64,000 nt of DNA from Sphingomicrobium flavum (GCF_024721605.1 NZ_CP102630.1:1426001-1490000), one strand, 5' to 3'; numbered from the stretch's first letter, positions 1 to 8,118 are shown. A program made the numbers and translations. Notes: generated from the sequence alone by a model not told the origin.

Positions 1-121
1 CCGCGAAGGCAAGAAGGCCCGCGAATGGCTCCGCACCAAGGCCAATTCGATCGAAGGCGGCACATCCGAAATCCAGCTCGGCATCGTTGCCAAGCACATT
101 CTCAACCTGCCGGGAGCCTGA
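1..121 (+). CDS. acyl-CoA dehydrogenase, C-terminal end (cut by the window edge)
   Basis: Only the last 39 residues are present, in the frame starting at base 2, ending at TGA 119-121. The tail reads IEGGTSEIQLGIVAKHIL, the classic C-terminal signature of acyl-CoA dehydrogenases that lies against the flavin and the catalytic base. The 5' part is outside the window. It is followed after 5 bp by a second acyl-CoA dehydrogenase on the same strand, so the two are very likely one operon and may form a heteromeric enzyme. Substrate cannot be told from this fragment. Confidence 0.85.
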   Translation, partial: REGKKAREWLRTKANSIEGGTSEIQLGIVAKHILNLPGA

Positions 122-126
122 AGCCC

Positions 127-1248
127 ATGATGAAGCTCAATGACGACCAGCAGATGATGCAGGACACGCTCCGCCCCTTCATGGCGGAGGAAGGCTCGAT
201 CACCAAACAGCTGCGCCACTGGCGCGATTTTGGCTGCCCCGACGGTTTTGGCCATGACCTTTGGAAACAGTTCGCCGAACTCGGCCTTACCGGCATCCTC
301 ATCCCCGAGAGCCAGGGCGGCAGCGGGCTCGGCCAGGTCGAAGCCAATGTCGTGCTCGAGGAAATCGGCCGCAACCTCACCCCTTCACCCTTCCTCACCA
401 CCGCAGTTGCCAGCGTGAAGGCGCTGGAAGGCACCGCCCATGCCGACCGCTGGTTCCCCGGCATCGTCGCGGGCGAGACGGTCACCGCGCTGGCGGTGGA
501 TGAAGGCGCGCACCACAATCCAGCGCGCACCGCAATGGCGGCGAAACGGTCGGGCAATGGCTTCATCCTGAACGGCGCCAAGCAATTCGTCGTCCACGGC
601 CGCAGCGCTGACATGATCATATTGGCCGCGCGGACTGGCGGAAGCGCGGGCGAAACCGACGGCATCACCCTCTTCGCCATCGAAAAGGAGGCCAAGGGCA
701 TGGCGCTAGATAATGTCACGCTGGCCGACAGCAGCAAGGCCGCGCGCCTCGCCTTCGATAATGTCGAGGTCGATGCCGACGCCGTGATCGGCGAGGTGGA
801 TGGCGGCTGGGAAATCCTGTCGCGCGCGCTGCGTGCAGGGCGCGCCGGCGCATCATCCGAATTGGTGGGCGTGGCTGCCGGAGCGTTCACCATGACCAAC
901 GCCTACCTTCAGGAACGCAAACAATTCGGCCAGCCCATCGGCAGCTTCCAGGCGCTCCAGCACCGCGCCGCGCATCTCTACGGAGAGATCGAGATCGCCC
1001 GCGCCGCCGCGCTGAAAGCCGCCCAGCTGATCGATGAAGGCTCGCCCCGCGCCGACCTCATGGCCTCGGTCGCCAAGGCCAAGGCGGGCAGCGTCGCGCG
1101 CCTTGCGGTGCAGGAAGCGGTGCAGATGCATGGCGGCATCGGCATGACCGATGAACATGATATCGGCTTCTACATGAAGCGGCAGGCGGTGGTGGACGAA
1201 CTGTTTGGCAGCCCCAACTATCATGCCGGGCTGGTGGTCGCGCGCTAG
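127..1248 (+). CDS. acyl-CoA dehydrogenase family protein
   Basis: A 373-residue flavoprotein of normal family length, predicted to oxidise an acyl-CoA thioester at the alpha-beta bond and pass electrons to ETF. The start is the ATG at 127, 5 bp after the stop of the upstream acyl-CoA dehydrogenase; an open frame reaches further upstream but overlaps that gene and looks non-coding. The C-terminal domain shows the family motif MHGGIGMTDEHDIGFYMKR, but the extreme C-terminus (SPNYHAGLVVAR) lacks the GGTSEIQ segment present in the neighbour. That asymmetry is typical of partner subunits in heteromeric acyl-CoA dehydrogenases, which is inference here. The stop shares the bases CTAG with the convergent thioesterase gene. 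Confidence 0.88.
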   Translation: MMKLNDDQQMMQDTLRPFMAEEGSITKQLRHWRDFGCPDGFGHDLWKQFAELGLTGILIPESQGGSGLGQVEANVVLEEIGRNLTPSPFLTTAVASVKALEGTAHADRWFPGIVAGETVTALAVDEGAHHNPARTAMAAKRSGNGFILNGAKQFVVHGRSADMIILAARTGGSAGETDGITLFAIEKEAKGMALDNVTLADSSKAARLAFDNVEVDADAVIGEVDGGWEILSRALRAGRAGASSELVGVAAGAFTMTNAYLQERKQFGQPIGSFQALQHRAAHLYGEIEIARAAALKAAQLIDEGSPRADLMASVAKAKAGSVARLAVQEAVQMHGGIGMTDEHDIGFYMKRQAVVDELFGSPNYHAGLVVAR

Positions 1249-1640
1249 GCCGTGTGCCGCTGGGGCCGGTCGAGCATGAAATTGAGGCGCGCCGAGGCAA
1301 TCGGCGTGTCGCGATCCTTCTGCCAGGCAAAGACCTCGACATTGGCAATCCGCCGCCCCAGCCGCTCGATCACCGCTTCGGCATAGGTGTCTTCGTGAAT
1401 ACCCGCGCGCATATAGTCGACGGTGATGGTGACCGGCTTCATGGCCACACGATCATCGCCAATTTCGTCGGCCAGCGCGGCGAAGGCGGTGAATTCCATC
1501 AGCCCGGCAATCGCCCCGCCATGCAGGAAGCCGGGTCGCCCCGCCACATCGTCGCCGAAGGGCATGGTGAATCGCAACTTGCCCCCCACCCGTTCGGGTG
1601 AAAGGCGCAAGACTTGTGCATATGGCGGAAGCGTGCTCAT
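1245..1640 (-). CDS. PaaI-family hotdog thioesterase
   Basis: A 131-residue single hotdog-fold protein predicted to hydrolyse an acyl- or aryl-CoA thioester in the cytoplasm. The diagnostic stretch is FLHGGAIAGLMEF, the HGG motif at the start of the central hotdog helix, followed by the strands PVTITVDYMRAG and ANVEVFAWQKD. The ATG at 1640 is preferred; a TTG 21 bp upstream would add seven residues. It converges on the acyl-CoA dehydrogenase gene and the two stop codons overlap within one CTAG. Its location fits thioester turnover linked to the acyl-CoA dehydrogenases, though the actual substrate is unknown. Confidence 0.82.
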   Translation of the reverse strand: MSTLPPYAQVLRLSPERVGGKLRFTMPFGDDVAGRPGFLHGGAIAGLMEFTAFAALADEIGDDRVAMKPVTITVDYMRAGIHEDTYAEAVIERLGRRIANVEVFAWQKDRDTPIASARLNFMLDRPQRHTA

Positions 1641-1672
1641 GCCCGCATCCCTAGCGGGCAATCACGCGCCTG

Positions 1673-1825
1673 TCAGTTGCTGCTTTTATAGCCTGCAACG
1701 ATACCCAGGACGAAGGATGTCGCCAGCGCGAGCTGGACCTTCCCGCTGGGATCCGCCCAGCCAAAATATTCTGAGCCCCAACCAAACAGGGCGATAAAGA
1801 TCGCCGCAGCCAGACCTACAATCAT
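1673..1825 (-). CDS. small hypothetical membrane protein (50 aa)
   Basis: A 50-residue protein starting at the ATG at 1825, preceded by a strong AAGGAG ribosome-binding site six bases upstream. It holds two hydrophobic stretches (IVGLAAAIFIALFGWG and VQLALATSFVLGIVAGY) joined by a short polar loop, so it is probably a two-helix inner-membrane protein. It ends in KSSN. I do not recognise a family. Upstream in-frame codons exist but lack a ribosome-binding site. It is transcribed away from purS, from the 137 bp region between them. Confidence 0.6.
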   Translation of the reverse strand: MIVGLAAAIFIALFGWGSEYFGWADPSGKVQLALATSFVLGIVAGYKSSN

Positions 1826-1962
1826 GATGTGCTCCTTCCCCTCTAGCGGTGCACATGACAAACCAAGGCTCTGCAATGCTCCGAAATGGTTATTATTTGG
1901 TAAAGCTTGCACCGGCTGCGCGACCTCGCCATAGGGGCGGCGAGAAGGCTATAGGAGACCCC

Positions 1963-2196
1963 ATGAAAGCGCGTGTCACCATCACCCTGAAGAATGGCGT
2001 ATTGGACCCCCAGGGCAAGGCCATCCACCATGCGCTGGAGGGCCTCGGCTTCGACGGAGTGGACGGTGTGCGCGCCGGCAAGGTGATCGAGCTGGACCTG
2101 GCCGACGGCACCAGCGACGAGACCATCGACGAGATGTGCCGCAAGCTGCTCGCCAACACCGTCATCGAAAATTACAGCGTGGAAAAGGTCGGCTGA
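1963..2196 (+). CDS. purS: phosphoribosylformylglycinamidine synthase subunit PurS
   Basis: A 77-residue protein that forms the small bridging subunit of the three-part FGAM synthase (PurS-PurQ-PurL) in de novo purine synthesis. The sequence shows the PurS pattern: [20 protein letters not shown] at the start, then [12 protein letters not shown] and a C-terminal [10 protein letters not shown] strand. The start at 1963 follows ATAGGAGA as ribosome-binding site. Its stop codon overlaps the purQ start (TGATG), so translation is probably coupled. PurL is not in the window. Confidence 0.95.
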   Translation: MKARVTITLKNGVLDPQGKAIHHALEGLGFDGVDGVRAGKVIELDLADGTSDETIDEMCRKLLANTVIENYSVEKVG

Positions 2197-2861
2197 TGAA
2201 CAGCGCGGTCATCGTTTTTCCGGGGTCCAATTGCGATCGCGACATGGCGGTGGCGCTGCAAGGCGTGACCGGCAAGGCACCCGCCATGGTCTGGCACCGC
2301 GACAGCGAGCTGCCCGCCGGCACCGACTTCATCGCGCTGCCCGGCGGCTTTTCCTATGGCGATTATCTGCGCTCGGGTGCGATGGCGGCGCGTTCGCCCA
2401 TTATCAAGGCGGTGGTGGAAGCGGCCAATAAGGGCGTGCCGGTGCTGGGCGTGTGCAACGGCTTCCAGGTGCTGACCGAAACCGGCCTGCTGCCCGGCGC
2501 GCTGATGCGCAATTCGTCCATGCATTTCATCTGCAAGGATGCCGCGCTGACGGTCGAAACCAGCCAGTCGCTGTTCACGCAGGGCTACGAAAAGGGCGAG
2601 ACGATCCACATCCCCGTCGCGCACCATGACGGCAATTTCCAGGCCGACGCCGAGACGCTCGACCGCCTTGAAGGCGAAGGCCGCGTCGCCTTTCGCTATG
2701 CCGATGCGCTCAACGGCGCCGCGCGCAACATCGCCGGCATCCTCAACGATGGCGGCAATGTGCTGGGCATGATGCCCCACCCCGAACGCGCCTTCGAAGC
2801 CGCGCACGGCAATATGGATGGACGAAGATTGTTCGAGGGGCTGCTGGAAACGGTCGCCTGA
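2196..2861 (+). CDS. purQ: phosphoribosylformylglycinamidine synthase subunit PurQ (glutaminase)
   Basis: A 221-residue class I glutamine amidotransferase that supplies ammonia to PurL for converting FGAR to FGAM. The oxyanion and nucleophile motif LGVCNGFQ contains the catalytic cysteine near residue 87, and the C-terminal [10 protein letters not shown] holds the catalytic His and Glu. The opening [16 protein letters not shown] is the usual PurQ start. The ATG overlaps the purS stop by one base. The next feature downstream is a tRNA gene, so purSQ appears to be the end of this transcription unit. Confidence 0.96.
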   Translation: MNSAVIVFPGSNCDRDMAVALQGVTGKAPAMVWHRDSELPAGTDFIALPGGFSYGDYLRSGAMAARSPIIKAVVEAANKGVPVLGVCNGFQVLTETGLLPGALMRNSSMHFICKDAALTVETSQSLFTQGYEKGETIHIPVAHHDGNFQADAETLDRLEGEGRVAFRYADALNGAARNIAGILNDGGNVLGMMPHPERAFEAAHGNMDGRRLFEGLLETVA

Positions 2862-2897
2862 GGCCGTTTTCCCGCCATTCCCTCCTTCCCGACTTGG

Positions 2898-2974
2898 GCG
2901 CCCGTAGCTCAGCTGGATAGAGCACGTGCCTTCTAAGCATGAGGTCGTAGGTTCGAACCCTACCGGGCGCACCA
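2898..2974 (+). tRNA. tRNA-Arg (anticodon TCT)
   Basis: A full cloverleaf can be folded by hand. The acceptor stem is GCGCCCG with CGGGCGC, the D arm is GCTC..GAGC, the anticodon stem is CGTGC with GCATG around the loop CTTCTAA (anticodon TCT, reading AGA/AGG), and the T arm is GTAGG-TTCGAAC-CCTAC. The discriminator is A and CCA is encoded in the gene. It lies between purQ and the convergent blh gene. tRNA 3' ends are common integration sites, but I see no integrase or repeated 3' end nearby. Confidence 0.95.
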
Positions 2975-3035
2975 TTTCCAACCCCACCAAAGCCGGGCTG
3001 ACTGCTCGCCAGCTAGAGGCAATGGCGATCAGCGA

Positions 3036-3854
3036 TTATTTGCGCGCACTCATGGTCCCGGACAGGTGCGAGGGCGATGCCGGTCGGCCCAGTTCCAGGC
3101 TGCGATCCATCAGCATGTGCGGGATAAGGATGGCTAACGCGGCGGCAGTGAACAAGGCGGGCGCGATCGCGCCTGCGGCGACCCCGCCCAGCAGCAAGCC
3201 ACCACCGACGATGGCAAGCGCAGCGAATGGGGCTGCGGCGCGAAAAAGGCGCGGCCAGCTGCTCGCTGCCGCCAGCTCGAAAAAGCGGGGCGCGGCGTGC
3301 AGCATGGCAAAGTGCAGCGCGATCCCCAGCAGCGGATCGAACAGCGCATATCCGCCCAAGAGAAGCGCAGTCCTGGTCCAGCGCCTGCCCACCAGCATCA
3401 GCGCAAACCCGGTCGCACCGATCAACGCTAGCCATATGGTGGCACCCGCCGGCCAGATCGTACCCATCGATTGCAGAAGAGCTTCGGTCGCTTGGGGACG
3501 CAACAGAAATACCGCGCCGATCAGCACCAGCCCTTCGCCCCAAGCGGCGGGCGCGGGAGTGTCACGCGCTTGTTCTTCACGTGCAAAATGCCAGGCTGAC
3601 AGCGCAAAAAAGCCGATGAGGCCATGCAGCGGGGCGAGCCAGATGGTGATGGCGGCGACCAGTCCGATCGCCAGATAGGCGATGACGAAGCCCGCATCGG
3701 GCAACACGATGCGATGCCCGCGCATATCGACCGCGCCGTGCAGCATGCCCAGCGCGCACAGGATGAAGGCAGGGACGAGCGAGGGCACCTCCGCCGCCGC
3801 GACCGCCAGCCCGCAGGCCAACGCCGCGACGGCATAGGCGCCCTCGCCCTTCAC
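3036..3854 (-). CDS. blh: beta-carotene 15,15'-dioxygenase, Brp/Blh family
   Basis: A 272-residue integral membrane enzyme predicted to cleave beta-carotene into two molecules of retinal, the chromophore of the rhodopsin encoded next to it. The Blh family's iron-ligand histidines fit His39 (in LHGAVDM), His89 (SAWHFAREE), His181/186 (LHFAMLHAAPR) and His246 (IPHMLMDR), set among seven or so hydrophobic segments. The start is a GTG at 3854 that abuts the TAA stop of the rhodopsin gene with no gap, so the two are surely co-transcribed and translationally coupled. No beta-carotene synthesis genes are in the window, so those must lie elsewhere. Confidence 0.9.
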   Translation of the reverse strand: MKGEGAYAVAALACGLAVAAAEVPSLVPAFILCALGMLHGAVDMRGHRIVLPDAGFVIAYLAIGLVAAITIWLAPLHGLIGFFALSAWHFAREEQARDTPAPAAWGEGLVLIGAVFLLRPQATEALLQSMGTIWPAGATIWLALIGATGFALMLVGRRWTRTALLLGGYALFDPLLGIALHFAMLHAAPRFFELAAASSWPRLFRAAAPFAALAIVGGGLLLGGVAAGAIAPALFTAAALAILIPHMLMDRSLELGRPASPSHLSGTMSARK

Positions 3855-4694
3855 TTAGCGGCCCGCCGTACCCGTGGCGGGGACATCGCCGAGCGCCTGC
3901 TGGGCGGGCAGATAGCCTTCCAGCGCGCTGCGGCGCAGCAGGTAGCGCGACAGGATCACGCCGTAGATCAGCTTGGAGGAGATATCCGCGATGCTGAACA
4001 GCAGCTGGCGGACCACGACCACATCACCGGTCATGCCCAGCTGCGGCAGCGCGTAGGCGATGGGATAAAGGCCCCAGGTCGCGAGGAAATACCACCACAG
4101 CTTGTCGGGGAATTCGGCCAGCGGAGCCGGGCTTGCCGCCTTGCCGGCGCGGATGGTGCCATGCACTTCCACGATCAGCCAGACGAAGAACAGTGTGGAA
4201 ATCAAGCCCCAGATGTTGAGCTGGGTGAAATCGCCGGTCTCGCCAAACTGGCCGACCAGACCGGTCCAGATCATCAGCAGCGCCGGGATCGACATGCGGA
4301 TCGCGCGGCGGCGGATTTCGGGTCGTGCCAGCGCGAAAGCCAGCGGCAGCTGGGTCAGCAGGATCGGAACCGTGATGGTCCAGTTGCCATAGCGAAAGGC
4401 GTTGCTGAAGGTGGTGCCATCCTCTGCCGGCACATAGAGGCTGCCATTCCACTGATAGGTTTCCAGCCAGAAACTGAACTCCCTCAGCAGGCTGAGCCCC
4501 GCCGAAGCCATCACCAGCGCCGAGAGCAGCGGGACCAGGCGATAACGCGGGGCCAGATCCTTCTGGGTCCAGAGAAAATAAAGAATAAAGGCAAAATGGG
4601 CGCCATAGCTCACCATCAGGATGAGCGATCCGGTGTGGAATTGCGCATCGGTCAGGCTGACCAGGCTTTCGATATTGGCATAGGGGGTCGACAT
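3855..4694 (-). CDS. microbial rhodopsin with NTQ motif, predicted light-driven chloride pump
   Basis: A 279-residue seven-helix protein. Helix C reads RYGNWTITVPILLTQ, which puts Asn104, Thr108 and Gln115 at the proton acceptor, middle and proton donor positions that are D-T-E in proteorhodopsin. Helix G reads SIADISSKLIYG, with Schiff-base Lys241 and the counterion Asp237 kept. In the NQ rhodopsin clade, NTQ proteins such as those of Nonlabens and Fulvimarina are inward chloride pumps and NDQ proteins are sodium pumps, so chloride import is the prediction. Leu112 occupies the spectral-tuning position and suggests green absorption. Helix E contains IWGLIST; its glycine may be the small residue that admits a carotenoid antenna, but that needs an alignment. 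The ribosome-binding site is TTGGAG; blh follows directly. Confidence 0.93.
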   Translation of the reverse strand: MSTPYANIESLVSLTDAQFHTGSLILMVSYGAHFAFILYFLWTQKDLAPRYRLVPLLSALVMASAGLSLLREFSFWLETYQWNGSLYVPAEDGTTFSNAFRYGNWTITVPILLTQLPLAFALARPEIRRRAIRMSIPALLMIWTGLVGQFGETGDFTQLNIWGLISTLFFVWLIVEVHGTIRAGKAASPAPLAEFPDKLWWYFLATWGLYPIAYALPQLGMTGDVVVVRQLLFSIADISSKLIYGVILSRYLLRRSALEGYLPAQQALGDVPATGTAGR

Positions 4695-4787
4695 AGCGAA
4701 CTACTCCAAACTCAAGCCGGCAATGCCGGCCGCCATGCGCCCCCGCGCCGGGGAACAGAAAACTCCGCTGCGCCGTTCGGTTCCGTC

Positions 4788-6077
4788 ATGAGCCACAATC
4801 GTCATCAGTCGCCGACCGATCATGCTACCCATGCGGCGACACGAATGGCGCGGGCATGGAAAAGCTTCTGGGCACTGCCCGCATTGATGATTGTCGCAGC
4901 GCTTGCCGTTCTGGCGCTTGCCATCATGGCCGATCGCGCCGGCCTGTCGGAATGGCTGTTCGCCCGCGATCTCCACCTCGTCGAGACCGGCGACGGATTT
5001 CGCGAGACCGTCGGCACAATCGCGGCGCTCAATGGGGCGTTCGTCACGCTTTATTTCTCGATCACTTTGCTCGTGCTGACCATTGCGGCGAGCAATTTGG
5101 GGGTGCGGCTGATCGACCGCTGGATTGCGCGGCCTTTCGTGCGCGCCACGCTGGGACTGTTGCTGGCGGCCACCGCTTCTTCGCTGCTCCTGCTGATGGT
5201 CGGGGATCTCGAGGGCGAAGGCGCGTCGCTGCTGCACGGCAGCCTGATCCTGATCGCGCTACTGATGCTGGTCGAGTTGGTGTGGCTGGCGGTGGCGCTA
5301 CACGATCTTGGCCGCGCCATTTTCGTCGATACCGCCATCGCCGCGATCGAGCAGGATGGCTGCCGCGACGCCGAAGACCATGTCCGCGCCGTGGCCGCCC
5401 CGCTCTGGCAGGCCGAGCAGCCCGTGCTCGCGCTGCGATCGGGCTATGTGCTGTCGGTCGATATCGAAAGCATCGCCAAACTTGCCAAGGACGATCGCAA
5501 CGCCTTCCGACTGGTCCGCGCGGCGGGCGATCATGTGCTTCCCGGCGAGCCGCTGGCTTTTGCGCGCGAGCCGCTGACACCCGATGAGATCGAAAAGGTG
5601 TGCCGCGCCTTCACCACCGGGCCTACTCGCGCCGATCAGGAAGGGCTTTCCTATCGCGCGCGACTGCTGGTCGAGATGGCGGCGCGCGCACTCTCGCCTG
5701 CGGTCAACGATTTCTACACCGCGCGAGCCTGTGTCGATGCGCTGGTGGTGTTGATGCTGCGTCACCGTGCCCGCCTCACCAGCGATGGCGAATTGCTTGA
5801 GGATCGGCCCGGCATCTATTGCCCCGCCGCCACGTTCGAGCGCATTTTCGCGCGTCCGGTCGATGCGCTCAGGCAGGCAGCAGCCCCCTATCCTGCCATC
5901 GCCATCCGCTTCATCGAACGCACCGCCGCCGCCGCTGCGCTCAGCGCGGACCCGGCCTTCCACGCCCGGATGCGGCATTTCAGCGCACAGATGCGCGCGC
6001 ACGCCGTAGAACGCGCCGAATTTGGCGACGATCGCAACGATATCGACAATAGCTTCCGCGCCGCCTTTCCCGGCTGA
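4788..6077 (+). CDS. DUF2254 family predicted membrane protein
   Basis: A 429-residue protein beginning at the ATG at 4788, 93 bp from the divergent rhodopsin start; the frame is open for over 1 kb upstream but that stretch is antisense to rhodopsin and blh. Four transmembrane helices (about residues 29-50, 80-102, 118-138 and 148-172) precede a soluble C-terminal region. That region contains the DUF2254 hallmark ALSPAVNDFYTA at 301-312 within a charged helical domain. The function of the family is not known. Sharing a promoter region with the rhodopsin hints at co-regulation, perhaps in ion or membrane homeostasis, but nothing in the sequence proves it. An alternative start is Met20. Confidence 0.78.
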   Translation: MSHNRHQSPTDHATHAATRMARAWKSFWALPALMIVAALAVLALAIMADRAGLSEWLFARDLHLVETGDGFRETVGTIAALNGAFVTLYFSITLLVLTIAASNLGVRLIDRWIARPFVRATLGLLLAATASSLLLLMVGDLEGEGASLLHGSLILIALLMLVELVWLAVALHDLGRAIFVDTAIAAIEQDGCRDAEDHVRAVAAPLWQAEQPVLALRSGYVLSVDIESIAKLAKDDRNAFRLVRAAGDHVLPGEPLAFAREPLTPDEIEKVCRAFTTGPTRADQEGLSYRARLLVEMAARALSPAVNDFYTARACVDALVVLMLRHRARLTSDGELLEDRPGIYCPAATFERIFARPVDALRQAAAPYPAIAIRFIERTAAAAALSADPAFHARMRHFSAQMRAHAVERAEFGDDRNDIDNSFRAAFPG

Positions 6078-6089
6078 GGCGGGCAGCGA

Positions 6090-6527
6090 TCAGCCGTGCT
6101 TGAGGCGAAAGATGCCGACCAGCATCGGGACACCATCGATGATGCGATAATCGCCGATGCTGTGCACCTTTTTGCGGCGACCCGTTTCGCTGATGATGGT
6201 GGCTTCGAATTCGAAGCCCTTCTGGTTGAGCATCGCATCTTCGACCAGCGCGCGGATGCGGTACTGATCTTCGGGCACATAATAGGAAAGCCCGCTTTCC
6301 AGCCCCACCGGCATCCCCAGTTCGACATCGTGCAGGTGATAGATGCCCGCCGACCAGTAGACGTCTTGCGTCAGCCCGCTGATCATCCACACCCCGACCT
6401 CGAGCTCCTTTTCGAAATCGGCGAGAATCCCCGCATAGCCCGACGTGAGCAGCTTCACATGCGGGTTGGCGGCTTCGAGGCCGGCATTGTCGCTCGGCAG
6501 GTCCATACGGCTGATCATGGGACCCAT
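6090..6527 (-). CDS. single-domain PAS protein
   Basis: A 145-residue protein made almost wholly of one PAS fold: DFEKELEVGVWMISGL, then VYWSAGIYHLHDVELGMP, a VPEDQYRIRALVEDAM helix, and the final strands EATIISETGRRKKV and YRIIDGVPMLVGIF. The conserved LOV cysteine motif (NCRFLQ) is absent, so it is not a flavin photoreceptor of that type. There is no attached kinase, HTH or GGDEF output domain, so it would have to act through a partner. Start choice is uncertain: ATG 6527 is used here, and ATG 6518 is also possible. It converges on the DUF2254 gene and is divergent from the aldehyde dehydrogenase gene. Confidence 0.7.
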   Translation of the reverse strand: MGPMISRMDLPSDNAGLEAANPHVKLLTSGYAGILADFEKELEVGVWMISGLTQDVYWSAGIYHLHDVELGMPVGLESGLSYYVPEDQYRIRALVEDAMLNQKGFEFEATIISETGRRKKVHSIGDYRIIDGVPMLVGIFRLKHG

Positions 6528-6580
6528 CCTAGCCAAGCCTTCTTGCCAAGATTTTGAAAGATAATCCGATCTGGACTTTT

Positions 6581-6598
6581 CGACCGACCGGTCTGTCG
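6581..6598. promoter_or_regulatory. near-perfect 18 bp palindrome, candidate repressor operator
   Basis: CGACCGACCGGTCTGTCG lies in the 153 bp region between the divergent PAS and aldehyde dehydrogenase genes, 82 bp before the dehydrogenase start. It is self-complementary apart from one base pair and has the core GACCGGTC. The shape resembles TetR-family operators. No TetR gene is adjacent, so the regulator is unknown. Confidence 0.35.
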
Positions 6599-6680
6599 CT
6601 GCGCCACCGCACTTTTGCCGTAGGAACGGCGCGGTGCGCTGCATCGTTTCCTTATCGAACGATATAGAAGGATTGTGCGC

Positions 6681-8063
6681 ATGACCGATACCATCACCAC
6701 CACCAACCCCGCCACCGAGGAAGAAATCGATCGCTTCACGCTGGTTGATGACGACACGGTCGACACCACCATCGGCAAGACGCACGACGCCTTCGTCAAC
6801 TGGAAGCTGGAAAGCGCCGAGGCGCGCGCCGAAGTGATCCGTTCCATCGGCGCCAAGCTGCGCGAGCGCAAGGAAGAGCTGGCGACCAAGATGACGCAGG
6901 AAGTTGGCAAGCTTATCGGCGACAGCCGCGACGAGGTTGAGCTGTGCGCCGCCATTTGCGATTTCACTGCCGACAATGGGCCCCGCCAGCTGGCCGACGA
7001 GGACCGACCGTTATTCGCCAATGAAGGCCGCGGCCGCGTGTCGCACCGCCCGATCGGCGTGGTCTATGGCATCCAGCCGTGGAATTTCCCTGCTTACCAG
7101 GTCGTGCGCTACTCGATCGCCAATCTGATGGCGGGCAATGGGGTCTTGCTCAAGCATGCCTCCAACTGCACCGGCTCGGGCATCATGCTGCGCCACCTCT
7201 ATGAAGAAGCCGGCCTGCCCGAAGATCTCTTCTCGGTGCTCGTCATCGATCATGACCAGTCCGACAAAGTCATCGACCATGAACTGGTCCGCGGCGTCAC
7301 GCTGACCGGCAGCGCCGCATCCGGCCGCCATGTCGCCGAGCGCGCGGGCAAGGCCTTGAAGAAAACCGTGCTCGAGCTGGGCTCGAACGATGCCTATCTG
7401 GTGCTCGAGGACGCCGATCTCGACCTGGCGGTAAAGACCGCGATTGAAGGGCGGCTCTACAATAACGCCCAGACCTGCATCAACGCCAAGCGCTTTATCG
7501 CGACCGAGCCCGTCTATGACGAATTTGTCGAGCGCTTTACGGCGGGCATGGAAGCGGTGAAAATCGGCGATCCGATGGACGAGGACACCGAACTCGGCCC
7601 GATGGCGCGCAGCGATCTTCGCGACAAATTAATCGACCAGATGGACGACAGCGTTGCCAAGGGCGCGCGCATCCGCTGCGGCGGCAAGAAACTGGACCGA
7701 AAGGGCTATTATTTCGAGCCCACCGTGCTCGACCGCGTCGCCCCCGGCATGTCCGCCTATGATGATGAGTTTTTCGGCCCGGTCGCCTCGGTCATCAAGG
7801 CGGTCGACACGACTGATGCGGTCCGCATCGCCAATTCCAGCCGCTTCGGGCTTGGCGGCGGCATTTTCAGCCGCGATGAGGAGCGGGCCGCCCAGATCGC
7901 CCGCGACCATTTCGACACAGGCATGGTGTTTATCAACAGCTTTGGCCTGGCCGATCCCAACATGCCCTTCGGCGGCGTGAAGGAATCGGGTTATGGCCGC
8001 GAACATGGCGGCTTCGGCATCAAGGAATTCACCAACGCAAAATCGGTCTTCCTGGGCGCCTGA
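6681..8063 (+). CDS. NAD(P)-dependent succinate-semialdehyde dehydrogenase-like aldehyde dehydrogenase
   Basis: A 460-residue class I aldehyde dehydrogenase of the SSADH (GabD1/Sad-like) branch, predicted to oxidise succinate semialdehyde or a similar short aldehyde to its acid. Catalytic Glu232 sits in VLELGSNDAYLV and the nucleophile Cys266 in NNAQTCINAKRF. GIQPWNFPAYQVVR is the nucleotide-binding loop, and the C-terminus has MPFGGVKESGYGREHG. The branch has Ser-Asn-Asp where many ALDHs have Gly-Lys-Asn after the catalytic Glu. The start is ATG 6681; a GTG six bases upstream is less likely. There are no GABA transaminase genes nearby, so the true substrate is open. Confidence 0.85.
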   Translation: MTDTITTTNPATEEEIDRFTLVDDDTVDTTIGKTHDAFVNWKLESAEARAEVIRSIGAKLRERKEELATKMTQEVGKLIGDSRDEVELCAAICDFTADNGPRQLADEDRPLFANEGRGRVSHRPIGVVYGIQPWNFPAYQVVRYSIANLMAGNGVLLKHASNCTGSGIMLRHLYEEAGLPEDLFSVLVIDHDQSDKVIDHELVRGVTLTGSAASGRHVAERAGKALKKTVLELGSNDAYLVLEDADLDLAVKTAIEGRLYNNAQTCINAKRFIATEPVYDEFVERFTAGMEAVKIGDPMDEDTELGPMARSDLRDKLIDQMDDSVAKGARIRCGGKKLDRKGYYFEPTVLDRVAPGMSAYDDEFFGPVASVIKAVDTTDAVRIANSSRFGLGGGIFSRDEERAAQIARDHFDTGMVFINSFGLADPNMPFGGVKESGYGREHGGFGIKEFTNAKSVFLGA

Positions 8064-8118
8064 CATCAACAAGGGTGGGTTCATTGCGCGGACAGGCAAA
8101 ACTGCTAGAAGCCTCGCC

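Noticed and set aside
2898-3035. Genomic island integrated at tRNA-Arg
   Set aside because: No integrase, no direct repeat of the tRNA 3' end and no other mobile gene was seen in the window.
3855-4694. Proton-pumping proteorhodopsin or sodium-pumping rhodopsin
   Set aside because: The helix C triad is Asn-Thr-Gln; proton pumps have Asp-Thr-Glu or similar and sodium pumps Asn-Asp-Gln.
3624-4787. A long N-terminal extension of the DUF2254 gene
   Set aside because: It is fully antisense to blh and rhodopsin, Arg/Gln/His-rich, and the membrane domain starts only after 4788.
6090-6527. LOV-type blue-light receptor in the rhodopsin neighbourhood
   Set aside because: The PAS domain has no NCRFLQ cysteine motif, so flavin-adduct photochemistry is not supported.
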